In this document: positions 22,738-32,498 of the stretch, one piece after another
Layout: each line of letters begins with the position of its first letter
Position numbering within the stretch: position 1 is the stretch's first letter
Assembly: GCF_963675165.1 (NCBI RefSeq)
Contig: NC_087381.1
Location: 1,426,001-1,490,000, forward strand
Origin: Halichondria panicea
Lineage: Eukaryota; Porifera; Demospongiae; Suberitida; Halichondriidae
Direction: 5' to 3'
DNA length: 64,000 nucleotides
Notes under the pieces: generated by a model
Database searches by the model: none
What the model was told of the DNA's origin: nothing
What the model saw: only the letters and a program-made list of their open reading frames with translations
Translations under genes and position numbers: made by a program

Positions 22738-23343
22738 AGACTAACCGGAATTTACTACTGTATACTGTTAGCCTCGATTCCAGGCCGAATTTTCGCAACA
22801 TTCTGGAGGGAGGTTCCACTGTACAATGTGACGGTTGGTTGGTGCCGCCTACACGCCTCGGGTTAATAATGTTGTAGGCTCTCATGCATAGAGCACGCTC
22901 ATCAAGTGCTACATTATATGTGGGCCCATGCATGCACTGCATGTATCTAGATCTATATCTAAACTATAGTCATAATGAAAGCACTGCGGGTGCATGTTGA
23001 TGCCTCGGTGGATGTGTCAAAGCTACCAAACATATACTTTAGCTATTGCTAAAAGGTAAAGAACCTCCAGCGCACAACCTTAGCTCAACCCACAATAAAA
23101 CAAGTGTTGTCAGCTAAGTCATTTTTAATTTATTTGGGACCACTATCATATAAAGCTATTTAGCCACGCTAGTAAAATGTACTCTCCCAAAACGAGCCTA
23201 TTTATTATCACAATGGTATTATCAAATGAAATACAGAAACTATTTTCAACTTCATTCCTACATGCAGGAGGTACATGCTTGCTAGTAGATTTACAACGCC
23301 ATGCAGTTACTGAAAATAGATCAGAGTAGGTAGCTATTAGGCT
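22738..23343. other. Gene-free stretch with a partial transposon end and a class B upstream block
   Basis: The motif agcctcgattccaggccgaattttcgc (22771-22797) recurs at 63797-63823 (gcctcgatcccaggccgagttttcgc), so it is probably one end of a repeat family. From about 23130 to 23343 the sequence is the class B upstream block (tttatttgggaccactatcata, tagccacgctagtaaaatgtactctccc, tttcaacttcattcctacatgcagg) also seen before 36621 and 45623. Confidence 0.5.
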
Positions 23344-25253
23344 ATGGAGTTCCTTTACCTACTATTGTTAACTCTCTCTTTCCATCTTATGATTGCTACT
23401 GCTAATTCTGTATCAGTAGAAGCAAACACTGAAGCAGTGGATAACAATACTTGCTGGACAAAGATACAAATACCATGTGAAACTTTATCAACCACATTTA
23501 AGAAGAAGAGGTATCAGCTCAGAGAAGTTCATTGGTTCAAAGGTAATCGAAGATCATGACATGGATTGTTATCCTTGGATGTTTCGTAATCCCATAAATA
23601 AAAAATGTGAATGTAGTAACATTCCACATCACTCTGTACTATGTGATGTTGAAATCAGCAGGACATCCATTCTTGATTGCTATTGTATGACTTACGATAG
23701 TGAGAGCAATGAAACTCAATTAGGAAGATATGTGTATGGTTGTGGACATAAAAGAGACACAGTCTTTTATACACTTCCAAATAACACAGACGATCTTAAT
23801 TCATACTCTTGTGGAAGAATGAACCGCGATTCAACACTGTGTGGGCAGTGTCTACCAGGATATTCAACACTCTTGTACTCATATGAAATGAAATGCATGA
23901 ACTGCACGGGAGAGAACATGACCTACAACTGGATCAAGTACATAGCAGTTGCTTACATTCCATTAACATTCTTCTTTTTCTTTGTCGTAATCTTTAAATT
24001 TAACGGAAATTCTCCTTTGCTGAAGTTGTTCATTAGTATTTCCCAGGGAATCTTTTCACCTATAGTGGCAAGAGCTTTTCTTTCAGTTGTTTCAAGGAAA
24101 GCTTATATTGAAAATTTCACTAGAGCTTTAGGTAGCTTTTATGGTATATGGAATTTAGATTTCTTTCGTACAGTCATTCCACCTATTTGTGGGACGGATA
24201 TCAGTCAAATACAAGTGCTTGCTTTGGATTATGCTATTGCCTTTTATCCATTGGTACTAGTTATTCTGACTTACTTTCTCATTAGTTTGCATAGCTGTGA
24301 TGTACGTATAGTTGTTTGGTTGTGGAGACCTTTTCATAAGGTTTTCAGTTTAGTTGGTTAAAACTGGGATATGGAAGGATCGATTGTGAATGCTTTTGCT
24401 ACCCTCTTTTTACTCTCCTACTTAAAATTTCTCAACACTACTACTGATTTGATAATATTTCCGAAAATGTATGTACTGAAAAACAACAGCAAAGAATACG
24501 CTAAAAAGCATGTACTCTACTATGATACCACAGTGGAATTCTTTGGACATGAGCATCTTCCGTACGCAATAGTAGCTTTGTTTGTCAGAGTTTTCATTGC
24601 AATACTTCCTATAGTGTTTCTGATCGTATATCCAATGAAATGGTTTCAGAAATGTCTCAATGCTTTGAAAATTCAGTGTCAACGCCTTGATATGTTTGTC
24701 AACTGCTACCAAGGTTACTACAAGGATGGAACGAATGGTACCAGAGATTATCGATGGTTTTCTGTGTCATACTTCATATTTCAGCTGATTATGTTCGTAC
24801 TATTCACTATTGTTTTTCTATTGGAGCGTTAGTCACAGTTACTCTCATGTTTTTACACCTCTCATTACGACCATACAAGGAAGGGTTCAAAGTGTATAAC
24901 ATAACAGATGCCTTCATGCTACTGATTCTTAGTGGAGTGTTCATTATGGCAATCGCAGGAGATGAAGCTGACATCAAAGCATCCTACTTCAGTACATTTT
25001 CTTATTTGTTTCTTGCACTCATTGCAATTGTCCCGATAATCTATTTTTTTGTGTTGATCATTTGGTGGCTTCTGGTAAAAAACAACTTTTAAAGCTCAGC
25101 CTGAAACTCCACAAATTGATGAGTCATTTTCAGATAGTGATATTTCACACCGGTTGGAGAATCCATCAGATTATTCATCATCAAATACCCCGCTGATTTC
25201 TGCCCCAAGAGAAGATTCGAAGTATGGCTCAGTTGCATGCTTGTGTTGTCATT
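23344..25253 (+). pseudogene. Multi-pass Cys-rich membrane protein, copy 3 (multiply broken)
   Basis: Starts like 36621 (MEFLYLLLLTLS). Lesions: an 8-base loss at about 23496-23507 (ccacatttaagaag) shifts the frame before the ectodomain; TAA at 24359-24361 replaces the Gln codon of the LVGQNWDME motif; about 16 bases are missing near 24805 (ttcactattgtttttc) between two membrane segments, giving another shift; and a loss at about 25083-25092 removes the KKQLKTWCISKL segment. The tail coding resumes at about 25093. The body is otherwise about as similar to the intact copies as they are to each other, so the decay is fairly recent. It stands alone, 8 kb from copy 2. Confidence 0.92.
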
Positions 25254-25379
25254 CCAAATATAATGCTGTAGTAAAGTGTCCTGCATTGTATATTATGGTT
25301 GTACAGGTATAGGTGTTTGTGCACAGTGCACAGACATTATGTATTATATGTGCTCATTCCTATAGAGCACTGAAGTGCA

Positions 25380-25620
25380 AAACCCTCGGTGTTAGTCGGA
25401 GTTGTATAAGCATAATCTGCAACTTGCATCACAAAAACAAAATATTTTGCCAAGTACACACATTATAAATCTTTGCCACAAAAGTAAGTAAAAGAAAGTA
25501 TTGTCACTTAATTGTCACAGAGTGATATACACTTCTTACATATCATATACTAACCAGTTTTGAGTCTTCACATGAAAGTAACAAAGCATGAGCTCCACCA
25601 TAGATAATAGAGCACACTTT
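25380..25620 (+). repeat. Left arm of an inverted repeat (partner 26464-26695)
   Basis: From ccctcggtgttagtcggagttgtataagc to catgagctccacc the sequence is the 3' flank also seen at 11400-11640. It is repeated in reverse orientation at 26464-26695 (gtggagctcatac ... gttgtagattatgcttatt). The arms are separated by about 850 bp. Confidence 0.75.
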
Positions 25621-25887
25621 GGTATACATGTATGCTTTGATATTAGATTAGGCCTGTGCCAAACATTCAAATTTGTTCACCTATTATTGTTCACACTTGA
25701 TTATTCAACTTCATCAGCTTATTATTCAAATTGATGACACCTATTATTCAACATACACAGCAGTAAAATAAAACACCTATAAATTATATAGATCTAGCAC
25801 CAAGAAATGAGGATTAAGTCATTATTTTAATTTCAGCAGCGAAATAACGAACTTTACACAAAAAATATGGTTTCAACATTGAAAATT

Positions 25888-25938
25888 AGCCATTTAAAAT
25901 GTGGGCCTCTTCTGAACAGGCCCACATTTTAAATGGCT
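25888..25938. repeat. Perfect 21-bp inverted repeat with a 9-base loop
   Basis: agccatttaaaatgtgggcct at 25888-25908 is exactly complementary to 25918-25938. Flanking bases continue an imperfect stem (aaaatt / aatttt). It lies in a gene-free stretch between the inverted-repeat arms. It could be a minute foldback transposon or a hairpin RNA precursor; the sequence does not decide. Confidence 0.85.
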
Positions 25939-26277
25939 ATAATTTTTAACCCTAGCGATCTAACTATTGCGTCCTGGCAAGGATCGTGTGAATTTACTAA
26001 TAGGTTTTGCAGATTTTATTGTTGCGAATTGATCAACCATTGCAAAGTTTGCAAATGCATGTTTGATGATTGCAAAACATTCTAGTACATAAATACAGAT
26101 ATAATTATGTAGTTTCAATTTAAAGAGTTTTGTATAACACAGTAAAGGTAAAATTATGCCCTTACGCTTCCTTACTTAATACTATGCCATGCATTCATGA
26201 ACATTTTCCTGTATATAAATTATCGCTATACGAGATACACTAAAATGCATACAAATACTAGATCTATACTATAGTTA

Positions 26278-26446
26278 CAGAGGAAAACAGAGAAAGACTT
26301 GTGGCCCTCGCATATTGTTTCATCAAGAATCTCAACATGGAATATCTGAAGGTCGTTATAGTATTGTCAAAGGTAAGAGTTGTCGTCATGCTATAGTGTA
26401 GTCCATTCCAGCTGTGAAAAAAGAGAGGGTGGGTATAGAATTTCAA
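26278..26446 (-). pseudogene. Relic of Calx-beta gene exon 25 (5' part), inverted
   Basis: Read on the minus strand, the sequence follows the parent from the end of intron 24 (ccctctcttttttcacag) into exon 25 (the MTTTLTF region and CEGHESFSVF-like part), with small indels that break the frame. It matches parent positions of about 7610-7778. It stops at gttttcctc and then joins sequence that matches the parent's 3' flank (26130-26270, compare 12840-12960). This makes it a second independent relic of the same gene end, with a larger internal deletion. Confidence 0.8.
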
Positions 26447-26463
26447 TTCAATATATACCAGTG

Positions 26464-26820
26464 GAGCTCATACTTTTTTACTTTCATATAAAGACTCAAA
26501 ACTGGTTAGCATAAAGTGTATAAGAAGTGTACATCGATCACTCTGTGCATGACAATTAATACGTATAGTTACTTACTTTGACTTACTTTTGTGGCAAAGA
26601 TTTATAATGTGTGTACTTGGCAGAATATTTTGTATAAACAGTTTTCGTGATGCAAGTTGTAGATTATGCTTATTATTATCCCGGGGTAGAGTGATTGGTG
26701 TGTGTGTCAGTTTGTGTGTGTGTGGACACACTGTTCATTTCCGATTCATGATCATTCCCCATAATGTTAAAGATCATCACAGTGAAAACTTATATACGTT
26801 TCCCGCTGGGCAATGAATAT
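26464..26820. repeat. Right arm of the inverted repeat, plus a segment shared with 12220-12365
   Basis: 26464-26695 is the inverted partner of 25380-25620. It is followed at 26690-26816 by gtagagtgattggtgtgtgtgt...ccgattcatgatcattccccataatgtt...acttatatacgtttcccgctg, matching 12220-12365 in the same orientation. Segments bordering both relics of the Calx-beta gene end are thus shared, with one piece flipped. Confidence 0.65.
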
Positions 26821-27531
26821 CAATTTGTTGTGGCGCTGTATTGCCTAGGATAGATATTTAAAATCTGTAGTGTACATAGAATCTACAACTGTTTTATAAA
26901 AAATGATAACAATCCTTTGATGTCTGACCACTATGAGTAATATTAACCTATACACTCCTTTCTACCTTCCCTCCCAGTCGCTTCCTCAACTCTCATGATC
27001 ATTCAACTGGAATAGGCCAGACTGCTCATCTGTTATGTGTCAGTATATGACTATCAACACACTCTATACAGGATGGCGAGTGACAAGAGTAACTGCCTGA
27101 GACCAGAAGCCCACCATAATTATCATAAAATTTATACATGAGCAACAATGGAAGAGGCTCAAACTTCATATAATTATACGTATACGTAGAATATATATTT
27201 ATAATGAACATCAAATGCTCTGCATTGATTTGATATGGAATACCTTGCAATTACTATATTTACTGCCAGCTCAATAATTGTAATTGCTGTACATAATATA
27301 ACTTAATTAAGCATGCAATTTGAACTGTTGGGTCCACTATTATCAGCTATTAATTTTAGTTAAGGCTGATGTGCTCTCCCAAAACGGGTCATACCAACTA
27401 TCAAGTGAAATACAAAACTTGTTTTCAGCTTCAATGCATATCTAGTATGTGTGCATGCAGGTGCATGGTTGCTGCAATTGAATACAGAACAAGATATCAA
27501 TAGTCTAAGAAGTATAATTAATAGGCTAGGT
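26821..27531. other. Gene-free spacer ending in a class B upstream block (copy 4)
   Basis: No gene or recognised element between about 26821 and 27350. The last 170 bases hold a diverged class B block (tgctctcccaaaacgggtcat, tatcaagtgaaatac, gttttcagcttcaatgc, atgcaggtgcatgg) leading to the start at 27532. Confidence 0.45.
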
Positions 27532-29481
27532 ATGGAGTTCTATTACCTCCTAATGTTAGCACTGTCTTCACATCTTATGATTGCTACTGCTGATTCTGTA
27601 ACAGTAGAATCAAACACTGAAGCAGTGGATAACAATACTTGCTGGACAAAGATACAAATACCCTGTGAAACTTCATCAACCACACAAACTGGTTTAATGA
27701 AAGATCTGAGCTCAGAGAAATGTATTGGTTCAACAGTAATCGAAGATCCTGACCTGGATTGTTATCCTTGGATGTTTCGTAATCCCAGAAATGGAAAATG
27801 TGAATGTAGTAACATTCCACTTCACTCTGTACTATGTGATGTTGAAATCAGCAGGACATCCATTCTAGATTGCTATTGTATGACTTACGATAGTGAGAGC
27901 AATGAAACTCAATTAGGAAGATGTGTGTATGGTTGCGGGCATAAAACAGACACTGTGTTTTATACACTTCCAAATAGCACAGACGATCTTAATTCATACT
28001 CTTGTGGAAGAATGAATCGCGATTCAACACTGTGTGGAAAGTGTCTACCAGGATATTCACCACTCTTGTACTCGTATGAAATGAAATGCAAGAACTGCAC
28101 GGGAGAGAACATGACCTACAACTGGATCAAGTACATAGCAGTTGCTTACATTCCTTTAACATTCTTCTTTTTCTTTGTCGTAATCTTCAAATTCAATGGA
28201 ACTTCACCAATGCTGAAAGGTTTCATTAGTATTTCCCAAGGACTTTTTTCACCTATAGCTGTTAAAGCTTACTTTTCCGTTACTTCAAGGAAAGCTTATA
28301 TTGAGAATTTCACCAGAGCTTTAGGTAGTTTTTATGGTATCTGGAATTTGGATTTCTTTCGTGCTGTCAATCCACCTATTTGTGCAACAGACATCAGTCA
28401 AATACAAGTGCTTGCTTTGGACTATGCTATTGCCTTTTATCCATTGGTACTGGTTATTCTGACTTACTTTCTCATTAGTTTGCATAGCCGTGATGTACGT
28501 ATAGTTGTTTGGTTGTGGAGACCTTTTCATAAGGTTTTCAGTTTAGTTAGTCAAAACTGGGATATGAAAGGATCGATTGTGAATGCTTTTGCTACCTTCT
28601 TTTTACTCTCCTACTTAAAAATTCTCAATGTTACTGTTGATATACTAGTGTTCACTGAAATGTATGTACTGAAGGCAAACAGCAAAGAATATGTTATAAA
28701 GCATGTACTTTACTATGATGCCACAGTGGAATTCTTTGGACAGGACCATCTTCCGTACGCAATAGTAGCTTTGTTTGTCGGAGTTTTGGTTGTAATACTT
28801 CCTATAGTGTTTCTGATTGTATATCCAATGAAATGGTTTCAGAAATGTCTCAATGCTTTGAAAATTCAGCGTCAACGTCTTGACATGTTTGTCAATTGTT
28901 ATCAAGGTTACTACAAGGATGGAACGAATGGTACCAGAGATTATCGATGGTTTTCAGTGACTTACTTTTTTCTTCAGCTGATTGTGTTCGTACTATTTAC
29001 GTTCTCGCAAAGTATCTATTGTTTTTCTATCGCAGTGTTATTCATAATTACCCTCATGTTTATGCAACTCTCACTACGACCATACAAGGAAGAATTCAAA
29101 GTGTACGACATAACAGATGCCTTCATGCTACTGATTTTTGGTGGAATGTTCATTATGGCAATCGCAGGAGATGAAGCTGACATCAAAGCTTCCTACTTCA
29201 GTACATTTTCTTATTCATTTCTAGCACTCCTTGGAATTATCCCGATTATTTACTTTCTTGTAGTAACTATTTGGTGGCTCCTGGTAAAGAAACAACTCAA
29301 AACTTGGTGCATCAGCAAACTTCGTAGCTTTCGAGCTCAGCCTGAAATTCCACAAATTGAAGAGTCGTTTTCAGACAGTGATATTCCACACCGGTTGGAA
29401 AATCCATCAGATTACTCATCACCAAATACCCCGCTGATTTCTGCCACTGGAAAAGATGCAAAGTATGGTTCAGTTGCTTGA
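27532..29481 (+). CDS. Multi-pass Cys-rich membrane protein, copy 4 (intact)
   Basis: 649 residues. An in-frame ATG exists 27 codons upstream (27451), but all other copies begin at the MEFYYLL/MDFFYLL motif and only this start gives an N-terminal signal peptide, so 27532 is chosen. Same layout as the reference copy at 13224: signal peptide, Cys-rich ectodomain with LCGKCLPGYSP, about 8 membrane segments, Ser-rich tail. The tail is of the SATGKDAKYGSVA class (PEIPQIEESFSDSD), shared with 36621, 48912 and the minus copies ending at 54820 and 58267. One unusual change: Asn replaces the conserved Ile in the VIPPIC motif. Confidence 0.92.
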   Translation: MEFYYLLMLALSSHLMIATADSVTVESNTEAVDNNTCWTKIQIPCETSSTTQTGLMKDLSSEKCIGSTVIEDPDLDCYPWMFRNPRNGKCECSNIPLHSVLCDVEISRTSILDCYCMTYDSESNETQLGRCVYGCGHKTDTVFYTLPNSTDDLNSYSCGRMNRDSTLCGKCLPGYSPLLYSYEMKCKNCTGENMTYNWIKYIAVAYIPLTFFFFFVVIFKFNGTSPMLKGFISISQGLFSPIAVKAYFSVTSRKAYIENFTRALGSFYGIWNLDFFRAVNPPICATDISQIQVLALDYAIAFYPLVLVILTYFLISLHSRDVRIVVWLWRPFHKVFSLVSQNWDMKGSIVNAFATFFLLSYLKILNVTVDILVFTEMYVLKANSKEYVIKHVLYYDATVEFFGQDHLPYAIVALFVGVLVVILPIVFLIVYPMKWFQKCLNALKIQRQRLDMFVNCYQGYYKDGTNGTRDYRWFSVTYFFLQLIVFVLFTFSQSIYCFSIAVLFIITLMFMQLSLRPYKEEFKVYDITDAFMLLIFGGMFIMAIAGDEADIKASYFSTFSYSFLALLGIIPIIYFLVVTIWWLLVKKQLKTWCISKLRSFRAQPEIPQIEESFSDSDIPHRLENPSDYSSPNTPLISATGKDAKYGSVA

Positions 29482-30690
29482 AGTGTCATTCCAGAGCCAT
29501 GGTTGTAATGCTAAAGTTGACTGTACTGAAAGTGTAGCTTCCCTTCACATACAAGTATATAGGTGTTTGTGCACAGTGCACAACTATAGTGGTAGAGACA
29601 ACATGTCATAATTACTAGAGCACTACAGTGAAAAACAGTGTTAGTCGAGGTTGAATAGCTTTATAAGTGACAGAAAATAGTTATTGTTACTGCATGAGCC
29701 ATCATGTAATAATTCAGTATCATAGTTTGATGTACAATTCTTGCAACTTTGTTATAATAATTATTGTTCTACTATATTATTATAGGTAGTTCCACCGGTA
29801 TTGAGTCTTCACATGGAAATAACAGGGCTCCTCCACATGGCAATTTACAGGAAGGAGGCAACTAGCCTCGAGACCAGGCCTATTAAAATTAATCGGCCTG
29901 GATTCGAGGCTAGGAGGCAACTGACCGCAATTTGTTTCCCCGGAAACCACACCCACTAATTATCGCATAGAAGCACATGCAAAATCGCAAAATTAATTGC
30001 AGAAAACTGCTATTTACCTGTTCTCCTTCTCTTTTCTTCATCAACAAGACAGTGATAGAGCTCATTTCTGCTCATTCTATATACCTAGTTAGCTAGTTAT
30101 CTAGAAGTTAGCTAGCTAGAACTATTAAAAGCTAGCGAGGTGAGTCACATGAAACTTGAAGTTCAATGGTACAGGAGGCAAGGACCTCCTCTGCCTCATT
30201 GCTAGTTACACCCCTGTAAGTCTCATGTACCTCAGATGTAATGTTCTGTTACTACTATAATTTATTGATCATTTGTTTCGTGCATATGTATAGCCTCGTT
30301 CGGCCTGGGAACAAGACTAATGCTAATTAATCTTTAAAAAATTTAGGTACTCATGTGATATCTCCTCTGGTACATGTGCATGTGCATGAAACGCGTTCGA
30401 AAGTGAATATCATTAAGTACAATGAAAATCTTAGCAGCACTTAGCAGTTTGACATAGCATAATTTTTACATAGCTAGAATCCGCATAGTAAGACGCTCCA
30501 TCCCCGCATGTGCTCCTGGTATACGTCAAGAGACTTTTTATGACAAATTGGTTTAGTACCTCGTGTCTGAACATACTATTAGCAAGATTGTTGAAACTCA
30601 CCGTCACTGCATATATCAATGGGTTTCATTCTCAATACTGCATGTGTATGTAGCAATCAGTTAATTGCAGTCATTGCATGCTTATATAAT
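29482..30690. other. Spacer: 3' block, GC-richer hairpin, no gene
   Basis: Begins with the 3' flank shared with copy 6 (gaagtgtcattccagagccatgg ... ggtgtttgtgcacagtgcacaac). A hairpin at about 29865-29914 (actagcctcgagaccaggcct / aatcggcctggattcgaggctagg) uses the cctcga..ccaggcc motif also found at 22771 and 63797. From 30280 to 30690 the sequence parallels 39060-39480 and, inverted, 53950-54350 and 57390-57800. Confidence 0.5.
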
Positions 30691-30905
30691 ATACCGTATA
30701 GAGGGTAATTTTCTTGGGGCAAAATATTCGTGGTTTTCGTGGGTGACGGTCTGACCACGAATATTTTACCCACGAATGAAGCGACCTTGCCTACCTTTAC
30801 CTGCAGTGCAAGCAGCAACCACGAAAATATTATCCACGAAATGACTAAATACTGCTCAACCACGAATATATTTTGTCCTCCAAAAATTACCCGCTAGACG
30901 GTATA
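30691..30905. mobile_element. Foldback MITE (taccgtatag...gggtaatttt family), copy A
   Basis: Terminal inverted repeats run from ataccgtatagagggtaatttt at the left to aaaaattacccgctagacggtata at the right; caaaatattcgtggt continues the arm inward. There is no coding frame. Other copies in the window are at 39483-39852, 53735-53949, 57176-57390 and 63651-63791, all upstream of class A promoter blocks, so they were copied with the array rather than inserted separately. Confidence 0.8.
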
Positions 30906-30989
30906 GTATTTTCGACACCTTGTAATATTAATGGTACACACAGCGGAATTTTCATGATGGTATTACGCAATGTAGCGTAGCTCACTTAC

Positions 30990-31885
30990 AGTGGCCCTGA
31001 GGTATACACCTGCTCCATTTTGCGCTTGCGGTTCATTTTGCAGTTCAACTGCGTTTCTGCAGTTCGCTTTTGCAGTTCGCTTTTGCAGTTTGTTCTGGAG
31101 TTCGCTTTTGCAGTTTGCTTCTGCAGTTGACTTTTGCAGTTGCTCAATCTCACAATAATCACATGACATCAACATGTGCTTTAATAAGAAACAGACAAGA
31201 GAATAATTATGCTGGCTATATAATTATAGCTAGCTAGCTGTGTCTAATTCTAATATCTGTGCATGTCTGTCTGTGTTTTATCATGGCACATTTGCAACAA
31301 CTCAACGGTATACGGTAGGATATATGCATGCAGACATTGAATAGCTACCCCATTTCAACATATCTGTTGATGGAATACTTTTACTCGTGGAGACCTTACA
31401 AATAATCGTTCATACACAGACAGACACAGCAGAGATATTAGACACAGTTAGCTATAGCCAGCATAATCATTGGCTTGCCTGTTTCTTATTAATAATTAGA
31501 TGTTGCAACAACATAATTATATGTTGTTGCAACATCTTGTTGTTTATTATTGTGGTAACCTGTTTCTACAGGCTTGCTATCAGCATTTCTATAGGTCCTG
31601 CTGTACAATCTATGTCCTTAATGCTGTAAAATCATATTGAATTGTGATGTCAGTGATCATTGTGATTGAGCAACTGCAAAAGTCAACTGCGAACTGCAGA
31701 AGCCAACTGCAGAAGCCAACTGCAAAAGTCAACTGCGAACTGCAGAAGCCAACTGTAAAAGCCAACTGCAGAAGCCAACTGCAAAAGCCAACTGCAGAAG
31801 CGTAGTTGAACTGCAGAAGCGCAGGTGAACTGCGAAATGAACCGCAAATGCAAAATGGAGTAGGTGTATACCTCAGGGCCACCGT
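30990..31885. mobile_element. Non-autonomous TIR element with minisatellite-like arms
   Basis: Left end agtggccctgaggtatacacctgctccatttt is matched inverted at the right end (aaaatggagtaggtgtatacctcagggccacc). Inside both arms lies an array built from gcagttcgcttttgcagtt-type units of about 18-21 bp, followed by tgtgctttaataagaaacagacaag / gcctgtttcttattaa. The arms are about 230 bp. The interior (31205-31460) has no transposase. It replaces sequence found after gcaatgtagcgta in the sister spacers (39925, 53645, 57085). Confidence 0.75.
31499..31536. repeat. Perfect hairpin gatgttgcaacaacat / atgttgttgcaacatc
   Basis: 16-base arms around a short AT loop (aattat), inside the right half of the 30990-31885 element. 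It is itself palindromic and is followed by a third ttgttg repeat. No function can be assigned. Confidence 0.7.
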
Positions 31886-32149
31886 AATAATTACCAGTTG
31901 ATTGACTATTTCAGTTGACTATATACATTTAGATCATGTTTGCCATAAATACTGCAATTTGATTGGCTAAAGGAAGTGTTCTGTCCAAACTTAGAAAATC
32001 AAGTACACATGCATGTATATATACTTATAGAAAATCATGTACTTACTGAAAATCATGTACTTCACTTAGAAAATCATGTAGCAAAGATCAGATAAGAACA
32101 TTCAAATCTGATTGGCTAAATACTCATGGTTGCTATGATCTAAAATGCT
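31886..32149. repeat. Run of aaaatcatgtac repeats between two gattggctaaa motifs
   Basis: The motif (t)agaaaatcatgtac occurs four times with small changes between about 31990 and 32082, flanked by tttgattggctaaa (31960) and tctgattggctaaa (32106). The same parts occur near 19170-19260 in the KDZ intron (agccaatcagattttgatctacatgattttc), next to the related MITE remnant. The two together are probably one larger repeat family. Confidence 0.5.
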
Positions 32150-32280
32150 TAGACACTGTTTAGGAAGTTTCCACATGATTTAGAAGTCCTCAGGGCTAGT
32201 AGAACCCTCACTGCGTTCGGGATACTACAACCAGCCCTTTGGGCTTCTAAATCATATAGAAACTTCCTAAACAGTGTCTA
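32150..32280. mobile_element. MITE, 131 bp, 37-bp terminal inverted repeats
   Basis: tagacactgtttaggaagtt...gatttagaag at 32150-32186 is matched, with about three mismatches, by the inverse of the right end (cttctaaatcatatagaaacttcctaaacagtgtcta). The centre (cagggctagtagaaccctcactgcgttcgggatactacaaccagccc) carries a second, smaller inverted motif (gggct/agccc). There is no coding capacity. Confidence 0.85.
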
Positions 32281-32374
32281 ACTATTATATATAATTATAT
32301 AAATGAAAAAGAAAACAGAGTATTCATAATTAAAATTCCGTGCAATACATAAATAATGAAACATTCTAATATTG

Positions 32375-32498
32375 TTTACTGTTTCACTTTCATCTCCAAA
32401 ATAATACATTTTACCAGGTGCATGCTGATGCTCTACTAAATAGGCTTACGCTTACCGAATAGATCGAGAACAAGATCCCTCAGTTATAAGATTTAGAT
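32375..32498 (+). promoter_or_regulatory. Class A upstream block of copy 5
   Basis: Same block as at 9130-9256 (tttactgtttcactttcatctcc, ctctactaaataggctta, gagaacaagatccctcagttataag), now upstream of a broken gene whose start codon is lost. Nearly identical blocks lie at 40120-40241 and, inverted, at 53334-53457, 56769-56892 and 63382-63505. Confidence 0.5.

Noticed and set aside
27451-27531. Upstream in-frame ATG giving a 676-residue form of copy 4
   Set aside because: The added 27 residues are absent from all other copies and would displace the signal peptide.
31000-31860. Repetitive Gln/Lys-Glu-Leu frames and possible CRISPR-like array of gcagtt units
   Set aside because: Units are contiguous without unique spacers and lie in inverted arms of a transposon; the genome is eukaryotic.
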